Assembly (NCBI GenBank): GCA_903892315.1
Contig: CAITHY010000034.1
Span: 1-7,565, forward strand
Reading direction: 5' to 3'
Length of the DNA: 7,565 nucleotides
From: an uncultured beta proteobacterium
GTDB taxonomy: Bacteria > Pseudomonadota > Gammaproteobacteria > Burkholderiales > Burkholderiaceae
This document shows, piece by piece, positions 1 to 6,742 of the stretch. A model generated the notes under the pieces. That model was not told the DNA's origin and ran no database searches. It worked only from the letters and a program-made list of their open reading frames with translations. Each line of letters begins with the position of its first letter. Within the stretch, counting starts at the first letter, position 1. The position numbers were made by a program, and so were the translations under genes.

Positions 1-58
1 CAATGTAAGCTTTTCGATTAGTTTGGCACAATGTACAAGTAGGTAAATTTAGCTTCAT
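1..58 (-). CDS. Possible 5' end of a divergent gene with a CxxC zinc-ribbon-like N-terminus (partial)
   Basis: Reading the minus strand from an ATG at 58-56 gives 19 open codons to the window edge. They contain P-T-C-T-L-C-Q, a CxxC knuckle of the kind seen at the N-terminus of many class I SAM-dependent methyltransferases and other zinc-ribbon proteins in sugar-modification clusters. An in-frame ATG further upstream at 91-89 would add 11 residues, so the start is not settled. An AGG lies directly against the ATG at 58, too close to be a normal ribosome binding site. The alternative is that this stretch holds the tail of a plus-strand gene: frame 2 is open from the window edge to a TAA at 44-46. 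The CxxC pattern favours the minus-strand reading, but 19 codons cannot prove a gene. Confidence 0.38.
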   Translation of the reverse strand, partial: MKLNLPTCTLCQTNRKAYI

Positions 59-94
59 CCTTTTTTGAACGATTTTAAAAATTAAATACATTCT

Positions 95-1048
95 ATGGTC
101 ATAGCCGTCATCATCCCATGCTATTGCGTCAAAGATCATATCCTGGCAGTTCTTTCTAAAATTGGACCAGAAGTGCAACATATCGTGGTGGTTGATGACT
201 GCTGCCCAGAACAATCTGGTAAGTGGGTTGAACAAAAGCAAAGTGATCCGCGTGTTAGCGTCTTGTATAACCCCGAAAATTTTGGCGTAGGAAAAACCGT
301 CATGACTGGATATGATTATGCCGCCCAATTAGGGGCGCATATCCTAGTCAAAGTGGATGGTGATGGCCAAATGAATCCTCACCTGATTTCCCATTTCGTT
401 ACACCCATCCAAAAAAACCAGGCTGATTACACCAAAGGAAATCGCTTTTGGAGTTTGCACCAAATTCATCGCATGCCCTTGCTCAGGATTATTGGGAACG
501 CTGCCCTGTCTTTTATGGCAAAGATATCGACTGGCTATTGGAATCTGTTTGATCCCACCAATGGCTTTACGGCCATCCACGCCAACGTTTGGAAAGCGTG
601 TCGTCAAGACAAAATTAGCCCCCGCTATTTCTTTGAGACCGATCTATTATTTCGCCTTAATACGATTCGAGCAGTCGTCATCGATATCCCTATGGATGCT
701 GTTTATGGCACAGAAACCAGCCAAGTGCGAATTAGCAGGGTACTACCTGAATTCTTACTTAAACACTCTCAGAATTTGTTAAAACGCATTTTTTATAATT
801 ATTTTTTGCGTGACCTCACTTTAGCCTCGTTGCAATTAGTCTTTGGGCTATCCCTATTCACCTTTGGCGTTGTCAATGGTCTAATTCATTGGCATGAGGC
901 GTTATTAACGCAAACTCCCACCCCGCTTGGCACCATTATGGTTGCCGCCTTGACTACCATCTTGGGTTTTCAACTATTACTCGCTTTTCTTGCCTACGAT
1001 ATTTCTAACCTACCCCAAAGACCCATTCATAGCGATTTAAATTTTTAA
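95..1048 (+). CDS. GT2 glycosyltransferase, polyprenyl-phosphate-sugar synthase (DPM1/GtrB/ArnC-like), membrane-anchored
   Basis: This 317-residue protein is likely a GT-A fold enzyme that moves a sugar from a nucleotide sugar to a polyprenyl phosphate on the cytoplasmic face of the inner membrane. The N-terminal V-I-I-P-C-Y strand, V-V-D-D at residues 32-35, the D-G-D-G metal-binding motif at 88-91 (DxD type) and F-D-P-T-N-G-F at 152-158 match the GT2 dolichol-phosphate-mannose-synthase group. Two hydrophobic segments at about 241-265 and 278-302 form a C-terminal membrane hairpin, as in GtrB and ArnC enzymes. ATG 95 is the only sensible start, because an in-frame TAA lies at 83-85. No Shine-Dalgarno sequence is visible. 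The stop abuts the ATG of the DUF2142-type gene with no gap, so the two are probably translationally coupled. The sugar and the exact lipid acceptor cannot be read from sequence. The GT2 family call is firm; the polyprenyl-phosphate role is an inference from architecture. Confidence 0.86.
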   Translation: MVIAVIIPCYCVKDHILAVLSKIGPEVQHIVVVDDCCPEQSGKWVEQKQSDPRVSVLYNPENFGVGKTVMTGYDYAAQLGAHILVKVDGDGQMNPHLISHFVTPIQKNQADYTKGNRFWSLHQIHRMPLLRIIGNAALSFMAKISTGYWNLFDPTNGFTAIHANVWKACRQDKISPRYFFETDLLFRLNTIRAVVIDIPMDAVYGTETSQVRISRVLPEFLLKHSQNLLKRIFYNYFLRDLTLASLQLVFGLSLFTFGVVNGLIHWHEALLTQTPTPLGTIMVAALTTILGFQLLLAFLAYDISNLPQRPIHSDLNF

Positions 1049-2425
1049 ATGAAGAGGTATTTTTATACTCTTGGAATCAGCCAGCAGCACATCCGAAATC
1101 CTTGGATTTATGGCTCTTTGATAGTATTTTTGTTTGGCATTGCATTAGCCCGCATCATCCCCCCACTGCAATCACCAGATGAAGATAGTCACTTAATGCG
1201 CGCATATGCCATATCTCAAGGCCAATGGAGTTTAGTATCTGCACCCAATCAGAGTTCTGGCTCTCAAGTCGATATTGGCCTTCTTGAATTTATTGAGGGC
1301 AATTTGCACAATCTGCGCACACCGGGCTGGCGACCTAGTGTACAAGCGCAATCGCGCCTGCGAGAAATTACCTGGCAAGGCGCTACAAACTTTGTTTCCT
1401 CTCCTGGAACGGGCTATTACAACCCCCTCATTTACCTGCCTCAGGCGATAGGGCTTTGGCTCGGACAATCCTTCGATTGGACGATTGCCCACACTTATCA
1501 GTTATGTCGACTCCTTTCCACCCTACTGGTTTTAAGCATCATCGGTTTGGCATTTCAAACTTATATGCCAAACCCCTTGGCGATCGGACTACTCATTTTG
1601 CCGATGTCCTTATTTCAAATTCTGATGCCCACCATTGACGGCATTTGTCATGCGCTCACCTTACTAATTTTGTGTTGGTTTGTTCGATTGCAGCAGGAGT
1701 CTGCAAAAAAAGATTTGCCAATAGCATTTGCAGTGCTATTGGTTTTGCTAATTACTTGTCGTCTGTATGCCTTACCGTTGCTATTGCTAATACTCGCAAT
1801 CAACTTACCCCAATCAAAACCTACTTTGCGTCAGTGGCTTCTTTTTGCTCTTAGTCTATTCATTGTTGGGATATGGTCTTTGTGGGCACAAACTCATATA
1901 ACAGATTTACGTGTTTCTCAGACACTATCAACGCTACTAATTTTGCAATACTACTTACAGCATCCTAGTGTTTGGCTAGAGGTGTTTTTCAATACATTAG
2001 GCTCTGAAGAAATCTGGGGCTTTTATGGGAAAAGTTTTATTGGGCTGTTAGGATGGCTTCATATAGGTTTGCCCGCTTGGTGTTATCCACTTGGCGGTAC
2101 TTTTTTAGTGTGCATGGGATTGCTAAGCCTTCGCCCCATGAGACTAAATGCCTCTAATAATTTGGTCAATCGTCTGGTTTTCTTTATCCCTGCCCTACTC
2201 TCGATTGCATTGATTTTCAATCTAATCTTATTTACTTGGACACCCTTTCCCAATAAGATCATTGAAGGGGTGCAGGGGCGTTACTTTTGGATACCGGCTT
2301 GCACTTTTGCATTTGGCCTTGGTCTGTCTAAGCCCATGACCTCATTGACTAAAATGCTTTTAGGGGCGGCACTAATATTTAATTTTGTCATCATCTACTT
2401 CTCTTACCTGAATGCCTATTACTAG
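1049..2425 (+). CDS. DUF2142-type polytopic membrane protein, possible GT-C-like glycosyltransferase
   Basis: This 458-residue inner-membrane protein has about ten to eleven hydrophobic segments, the first at about 19-36, others at about 153-170, 224-250, 260-280, 374-397 and 410-427, and the last at about 433-451. Right after the first segment comes P-P-L-Q-S-P-D-E-D-S-H (38-48), the P-D-E-x-x-H pattern typical of DUF2142 proteins. A late G-V-Q-G-R-Y-F block at about 407-413 is the second recognisable DUF2142 signature. The family has no settled biochemical function that I know of. The acidic pair D44/E45 in the first extracytoplasmic loop resembles the catalytic acidic residues of GT-C enzymes that use polyprenyl-phosphate sugars, which would fit the preceding gene making such a donor. 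That role is inference. ATG 1049 follows directly on the upstream stop, with no ribosome binding site, so translation probably depends on coupling. The next gene begins 9 bases after the stop, which points to one operon. Confidence 0.82.
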   Translation: MKRYFYTLGISQQHIRNPWIYGSLIVFLFGIALARIIPPLQSPDEDSHLMRAYAISQGQWSLVSAPNQSSGSQVDIGLLEFIEGNLHNLRTPGWRPSVQAQSRLREITWQGATNFVSSPGTGYYNPLIYLPQAIGLWLGQSFDWTIAHTYQLCRLLSTLLVLSIIGLAFQTYMPNPLAIGLLILPMSLFQILMPTIDGICHALTLLILCWFVRLQQESAKKDLPIAFAVLLVLLITCRLYALPLLLLILAINLPQSKPTLRQWLLFALSLFIVGIWSLWAQTHITDLRVSQTLSTLLILQYYLQHPSVWLEVFFNTLGSEEIWGFYGKSFIGLLGWLHIGLPAWCYPLGGTFLVCMGLLSLRPMRLNASNNLVNRLVFFIPALLSIALIFNLILFTWTPFPNKIIEGVQGRYFWIPACTFAFGLGLSKPMTSLTKMLLGAALIFNFVIIYFSYLNAYY

Positions 2426-2434
2426 ATTATTGAC

Positions 2435-5400
2435 ATGCTCGAACCCTATTTAACCCCTTATCAAGCTCACCAGCGCATTACGACTCAGAGTGCTCTAGTT
2501 ATTGCTCCACACCCAGACGATGAAGTATTTGGATGTGGCGGCGCCATCCTTCAACATCTTGCAGATCAGATACCAGTCCATGTGATTGTGTTAAGCAATG
2601 GACAAGAGCAGGGGGATGCACCGCAAAGACAATCTGAATCGAATAGAGCCGCTACCTTGATGGGGTTAAAACCCCCCACTTTCTGGAATTTAGCGGATCG
2701 AGAAATTCTATATTCAGAAGGGCTCGTATTACGACTCATCGACTTTATACAGTCTCACAATATTGATTTAATTTATTGTCCATCCCCTTTGGAGCTTCAC
2801 CCAGATCATCGCCAAGCAGCAATGATCGTCAGTGAAGTCATTAAGCGATTAGGGGGCGGTCTTCGAGCGGCATTTTATGAAATTAGTGCACCCCTACGGC
2901 CGAATGTATTGCTCGATATTTCCGTCCACCGATTAAAAAAGCTGCAGGCGATGCAGTGCTTTTCCTCGCAATTGTCTGAGCAATCTTATGGCGATCATAT
3001 CAGCGCTTTAAATCGCTACAGAACATACACTCTGCCATCCGATGTTCAAGCGGCAGAAGCCTTTTTACTTTGTGATGCTAAAACTGTGGATCAGATTTCT
3101 GCTGCGGGATTTGCAAGGCCATTAGAGTCGACTACACCTTCCGAATTAGTGACCATCATGATCCGCAGCATGGATAGACATTGGCTGGCCCAAGCCCTAG
3201 CTTCAATCGCCATTCAAGACTATCCCAATATCCACGTTCTAGTGATAGCAGCATCCCCTTCTCACCAAGACTTACCCAAACGTTGTGGCCCCCATTCCCT
3301 AGAATTGATTTACACCGATGCCTTATTGGAACGAGCTGCAGCTGCCAATCGTGCTTTAGATCATGCCAAAGGACGGTACTTACTCTTTTTAGATGATGAT
3401 GACTGGCTTTTGCCCGATCACATTTCTCGCCTAGTGAGAACGCTAGAGCTGGGAGAAAATTTATATCGCGCAGCCTATACAGGGGTGGCTTTAGTTGATG
3501 TTAACAACCGACCTACTGGCGATATCTACGATTTGCCTTTTGACCCCACCCAACTAGCTGGAGTAAATTTAACGCCCATTCATGCAGTCCTTTTTGATCG
3601 CTCTTTAGTTGTTCAAGGTTGCCGATTTAATGAGACCCTCACTCATTGTGAGGATTGGGATTTTTGGCTCCAAATTAGCCGTCTTACACTCATGGCCCAT
3701 TTACCAGGCGTAAGCGCAGCCTACCGCATTCATGATAGCTCGGGCGTACGAACACCGCTGGCAGAACAAGCCTTTGAGCAAGTGCAAGAAATGTGGTCCA
3801 GCATTCTTAATGCAAACGAATTGCGAGTCATTATGAAGCGATTGACCCGCTACAATGAGCTCCTTCAGGAAAAAATTTCTCTCACAGTAGCCTTTCAATC
3901 CTTAACAAATTCGATTCGAGAGAAAAATATCACCATTGAAAATTTGACGAGTGAGAGACTCCAGATTCTGAGTAGCTTGAGTAGGCGAATCACCCCTCCT
4001 TTACGTAAACCAAATTCCTTACTCCGCTTTCTGCCAAGACTTCTGCGCTTGTTAACTAATCCGGCAAGACTTTTTTCGCTCCTTAGGCGCGCCTACATTA
4101 CTTACAATGTCAGTGGCATTTCGGGCTTATTGGGAGCTATCAAAAGAAGGTATCGACTTGCAGCTAACGAACTGCAGGCTCCTTACTCGGATTGGATCAT
4201 CAAAAACGAAATACCCGCGGTGCACTACCTTGAGTTAACACGTCAAGTTGCCACCTGGAAGAATCAACCCGTCATTTCAGTGCTGATGCCCACTTTCAAT
4301 ACCGAACCTTCGATGTTGCGAGCGGCAATCCAAAGCGTCGTTGATCAGGCCTATCCTTTTTGGGAATTATGTATTGCCGATGATCGCTCTACCAATCCTG
4401 AAGTGATCCAAATCATTAAAGCATTCGCCCAGCTTGAGCCACGCATTAGGTGGATCGAGCGCTCTGAAAACGGTCATATTTCGGCAGCCTCCAATAGCGC
4501 TCTAGCACTAGCCCAAGGACAATTTATTGCACTCTTAGATCATGACGACCTCCTGCATCCTCTGGCCTTATGGTACTTAGCAAAGGCTCTTCAAACCCAT
4601 CCTGATGCAGGTTTACTCTATTCTGATGAAGACAAACTGAATGAGTCAGGAGAGCGATGCGAGCCTTATTTCAAATGTGACTTTAATCCCGAACTGATGT
4701 TTTCCCAAAACATGGTTTCCCACTTGGGCTGCTATCGAAAAAGCTTAGTTGAAAAAGTGGGTGGATTTAGACTTGGCTTGGAAGGCTCTCAAGATTATGA
4801 TTTAGCGCTACGGATCATTGAGCTTTTGCCTTACTCCCAAATTATCCACATACCGCATGTACTTTATCACTGGCGTAAACATCTAGGCAGTACAGCGCTT
4901 CACTTTAATGAAAAGTCATATGCCCAAACGGCTGCAATCCGTGCCGTCTCTGAGCATTTAAATCGCAAGGGACTGAGCGCAGAAGTGCTCCCATGTCCAG
5001 ATGCTCCGCAATTACAGCGAGTACGTTTTCAATTGCCATCACCACCGCCTAAAGTGAGCATATTGATTCCCACTCGTGATCGCGCCGATCTCTTGGAAAA
5101 ATGTATCGACTCCATTTTGACCCTTACTTCCTACCCTCACTTTGAAATTATCGTCATCGATAATGGTAGTCAAGAACCCAACACGCACCAACTATTTGAA
5201 CGTCTAAAAACAATAGGGATTCGTCTAGTGCATGATCCTCGTCCCTTTAATTACTCTGCACTCAATAATCATGCTGCCCAACTGGCTGATGGCCAGTATT
5301 TGTGCTTACTCAATAATGATATTGAAATTGTGACGCCTGATTGGCTAGAGGAAATGATGGGCTTTGCTACGCAGTCTGAGATCGGTGCAGTAGGAGCGCG

Positions 5401-5893
5401 CTTGTGGTACCCCGATGGCACGATACAACACGCTGGGGTGGTGATTGGTTTGGGGGGAGTGGCAGGACATCCCTTTTTGGGGTTATTCAAAGGAGATTCG
5501 GGATACTTTGGACGGGCGCTAGTTCATCAATCTTATAGCGCTGTTACGGGGGCCTGCCTGCTAGTACGAAAGTCTCTTTTTGTCGAGCTAGGTGGCCTAG
5601 ATGAGTCCTTGGCGGTTGCTTTTAATGATGTTGACTTTTGTCTGCGTATTCATGCGGCTGGCTATCGCAATGTCTGGACCCCTTTTGCACAAATGATTCA
5701 TCATGAGTCAGCCAGTAGAGGCCTTGAGGACAATAAAGAAAAACAAGCTCGCTTTCAAAGCGAAGTTAATATCATGCAATCGCGCTGGTCGCAAATGATT
5801 GCGGCTGACCCAGCCTACTCCTTCAATCTATCACTAACTTATCCTGCCTTTACGGCATCGCCTTTGGCGCGGACTCCTATGGCGGGTTTTTAA
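2435..5893 (+). CDS. Four-domain fusion: PIG-L/LmbE deacetylase followed by three GT2 glycosyltransferase domains
   Basis: The 1152-residue protein carries four enzyme-like domains with no signal peptide or clear membrane span, so it should be cytoplasmic. Residues about 15-215 are a PIG-L/LmbE zinc deacetylase: H26-P-D-D-E30 and H122-P-D-H125 give zinc ligands H26, D29 and H125 with D28 as likely base, by analogy with MshB. GT2 domain A (about 238-440) has D-D-D-D-W at 320-324 and E-D at 406-407, but its usual N/D-D-G-S loop reads A-S-P-S. A charged helical stretch (about 440-515) and a basic linker (about 520-580) follow. GT2 domain B (about 611-845) has A-D-D-R-S-T at 648-653, D-H-D-D at 702-705 and Q-D-Y-D at 786-789. 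GT2 domain C (about 872-1092) has I-D-N-G-S at 908-912, N-N-D at 960-962 and N-D-V-D at 1064-1067. The B-C pair resembles two-domain O-antigen or rhamnan glycosyltransferases. Deacetylation of an N-acetyl sugar together with chain extension is inferred; substrates are unknown. ATG 2435 follows an in-frame stop at 2423-2425. Confidence 0.9.
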   Translation: MLEPYLTPYQAHQRITTQSALVIAPHPDDEVFGCGGAILQHLADQIPVHVIVLSNGQEQGDAPQRQSESNRAATLMGLKPPTFWNLADREILYSEGLVLRLIDFIQSHNIDLIYCPSPLELHPDHRQAAMIVSEVIKRLGGGLRAAFYEISAPLRPNVLLDISVHRLKKLQAMQCFSSQLSEQSYGDHISALNRYRTYTLPSDVQAAEAFLLCDAKTVDQISAAGFARPLESTTPSELVTIMIRSMDRHWLAQALASIAIQDYPNIHVLVIAASPSHQDLPKRCGPHSLELIYTDALLERAAAANRALDHAKGRYLLFLDDDDWLLPDHISRLVRTLELGENLYRAAYTGVALVDVNNRPTGDIYDLPFDPTQLAGVNLTPIHAVLFDRSLVVQGCRFNETLTHCEDWDFWLQISRLTLMAHLPGVSAAYRIHDSSGVRTPLAEQAFEQVQEMWSSILNANELRVIMKRLTRYNELLQEKISLTVAFQSLTNSIREKNITIENLTSERLQILSSLSRRITPPLRKPNSLLRFLPRLLRLLTNPARLFSLLRRAYITYNVSGISGLLGAIKRRYRLAANELQAPYSDWIIKNEIPAVHYLELTRQVATWKNQPVISVLMPTFNTEPSMLRAAIQSVVDQAYPFWELCIADDRSTNPEVIQIIKAFAQLEPRIRWIERSENGHISAASNSALALAQGQFIALLDHDDLLHPLALWYLAKALQTHPDAGLLYSDEDKLNESGERCEPYFKCDFNPELMFSQNMVSHLGCYRKSLVEKVGGFRLGLEGSQDYDLALRIIELLPYSQIIHIPHVLYHWRKHLGSTALHFNEKSYAQTAAIRAVSEHLNRKGLSAEVLPCPDAPQLQRVRFQLPSPPPKVSILIPTRDRADLLEKCIDSILTLTSYPHFEIIVIDNGSQEPNTHQLFERLKTIGIRLVHDPRPFNYSALNNHAAQLADGQYLCLLNNDIEIVTPDWLEEMMGFATQSEIGAVGARLWYPDGTIQHAGVVIGLGGVAGHPFLGLFKGDSGYFGRALVHQSYSAVTGACLLVRKSLFVELGGLDESLAVAFNDVDFCLRIHAAGYRNVWTPFAQMIHHESASRGLEDNKEKQARFQSEVNIMQSRWSQMIAADPAYSFNLSLTYPAFTASPLARTPMAGF

Positions 5894-5917
5894 TCCCATT
5901 TTAGGGCAAATATCCGT

Positions 5918-5923
5918 TATAAT
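5918..5923 (+). promoter_or_regulatory. Promoter -10 box of the Crp-family gene
   Basis: TATAAT matches the sigma-70 -10 consensus exactly and lies 25 bases after the stop of the four-domain fusion gene. No good -35 hexamer sits 16-18 bases upstream (CCCATT at 17-base spacing), so the promoter is either weak or activator-assisted. Transcription would start near 5930, leaving a leader of only about 13 bases before ATG 5943. Confidence 0.6.
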
Positions 5924-5942
5924 TGTGACAAATATCACAATT
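5921..5942. promoter_or_regulatory. Perfect CRP-type operator, likely autoregulatory
   Basis: The arms AATTGTGA (5921-5928) and TCACAATT (5935-5942) are exact reverse complements around a 6-base spacer, CAAATA. This contains the CRP consensus TGTGA-N6-TCACA with no mismatch. It overlaps the last three bases of the -10 box and spans the predicted transcription start (about 5930), and it ends one base before ATG 5943. A protein bound here would block RNA polymerase, so repression is the expected outcome. The adjacent gene encodes a Crp-family protein whose recognition helix fits this half-site, which makes autoregulation the simplest reading. Confidence 0.75.
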
Positions 5943-6692
5943 ATGACTAAGCACGAAACCATTACTCCATTAGAAGCTTTGCAACGTCAAGTGTTGTTTG
6001 CTGGGTTGCCCTTGGCTAATTTACAAGAAATTGTTCCTCACATTGTTTTTCAAAAAAGCGTTAAAGGGGAGATTATCTTTAAGCAGGGAGAAAGTACTTC
6101 GCAACTTATTTTGGTGGTTGCTGGACAAGCTCAACTCATTAATCGCTCACCCGATGGTCGAGAATTAAGCATTCAGATGATTCATCCCGGAGGAATTGCT
6201 GGTGAACTCTCCGTGATTGATGGAGCCCCCAATGCTGCAACAATGATTGCGCATACCGAGGCGATTATTGGCAAACTTCCCGCACCTATTGCGATGCAGT
6301 TGCTTACCAAAATTCCCTTGTTGGCTGAGCGCATGCTCAAACACTTGTCTTTAACGATTCGCCAAACCAATTTATTGCACTCAGTCCTCAATCAAAATCG
6401 TGCGCACACTCGCATTTATAGCTTCTTACTGAATGTGGCTAAGGCTCAAGCCAATAACGTCTTAACAATTGAAGGTTTACCCAATCAACAGACCATGGCA
6501 AGCTTAACTAATGTCAGCCGGGAAACCATCTCCCGCGCCCTTCAAATCCTGATCAAAGACGGAGTGATCGAAAGGAAAGTAAAGGGCTTAGTGATTAAAA
6601 ATCCAGAAAAACTTCGACAATTGGCACAAGCCGATGGCTTGAACGTCCAGCCCAATCACCCTAAAAATCAGAGTGCCGAACAAACTCGCTAA
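5943..6692 (+). CDS. Crp/Fnr-family transcriptional regulator with altered cyclic-nucleotide pocket
   Basis: This protein has 249 residues from ATG 5943. An effector-binding beta-barrel (about 15-120) is followed by a long dimerisation helix (about 120-150) and a C-terminal winged helix-turn-helix (about 155-222). The recognition helix reads V-S-R-E-T-I-S-R (191-198). R193, E194 and R198 match E. coli CRP R180, E181 and R185, which read TGTGA. There is no FNR-like N-terminal cysteine cluster. In the phosphate-binding cassette G87-E88-L89 is kept, but the usual R-S is N97-A98, and by hand alignment S128 of CRP is N143 while T127 is kept as T142. cAMP binding is therefore doubtful. An in-frame GTG at 5925 would add six residues, but it lies inside the operator and upstream of the predicted transcription start, so ATG 5943 is preferred. 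No Shine-Dalgarno sequence precedes either start. The gene converges with the TolC-family gene. Confidence 0.88.
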   Translation: MTKHETITPLEALQRQVLFAGLPLANLQEIVPHIVFQKSVKGEIIFKQGESTSQLILVVAGQAQLINRSPDGRELSIQMIHPGGIAGELSVIDGAPNAATMIAHTEAIIGKLPAPIAMQLLTKIPLLAERMLKHLSLTIRQTNLLHSVLNQNRAHTRIYSFLLNVAKAQANNVLTIEGLPNQQTMASLTNVSRETISRALQILIKDGVIERKVKGLVIKNPEKLRQLAQADGLNVQPNHPKNQSAEQTR

Positions 6693-6742
6693 AAACTAAG
6701 CTTTTAAGAGTCAGCGCTAGCACCCCAAAGGTTTGTACCGGT

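Noticed and set aside
65..92. Promoter with TTGAAC (65-70) and TACATT (87-92) before the first glycosyltransferase
   Set aside because: Spacing is acceptable at 16, but transcription would begin at or after the ATG at 95. The other candidate, TTGGCA (23-28) with TAAATT (44-49), has only a 15-base spacer. Neither is good enough to call.
344..607. Minus-strand open frame of 87 codons
   Set aside because: It lies fully inside the GT2 gene at 95-1048, whose plus-strand product has clear family motifs. The minus-strand product matches nothing recognisable.
2581..2600. Second CRP-like site starting with TGTGA
   Set aside because: The matching right half TCACA is absent at the 6-base spacing. Other TGTGA occurrences in the coding regions also lack it.
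5269..5490. Minus-strand open frame of 73 codons
   Set aside because: It is the shadow of GT2 domain C of the fusion protein, with no start signal or family resemblance.
5925..5927. GTG as the start of the Crp-family gene
   Set aside because: It lies within the CRP-type palindrome and ahead of the transcription start predicted from TATAAT at 5918-5923. It would add only six residues and has no ribosome binding site.
6693..6742. Bidirectional terminator between the convergent Crp-family and TolC-family genes
   Set aside because: Only short palindromes (AAGCTT, AGCGCT, ACCGGT) are present, without a stable GC-rich stem followed by a T run on either strand.
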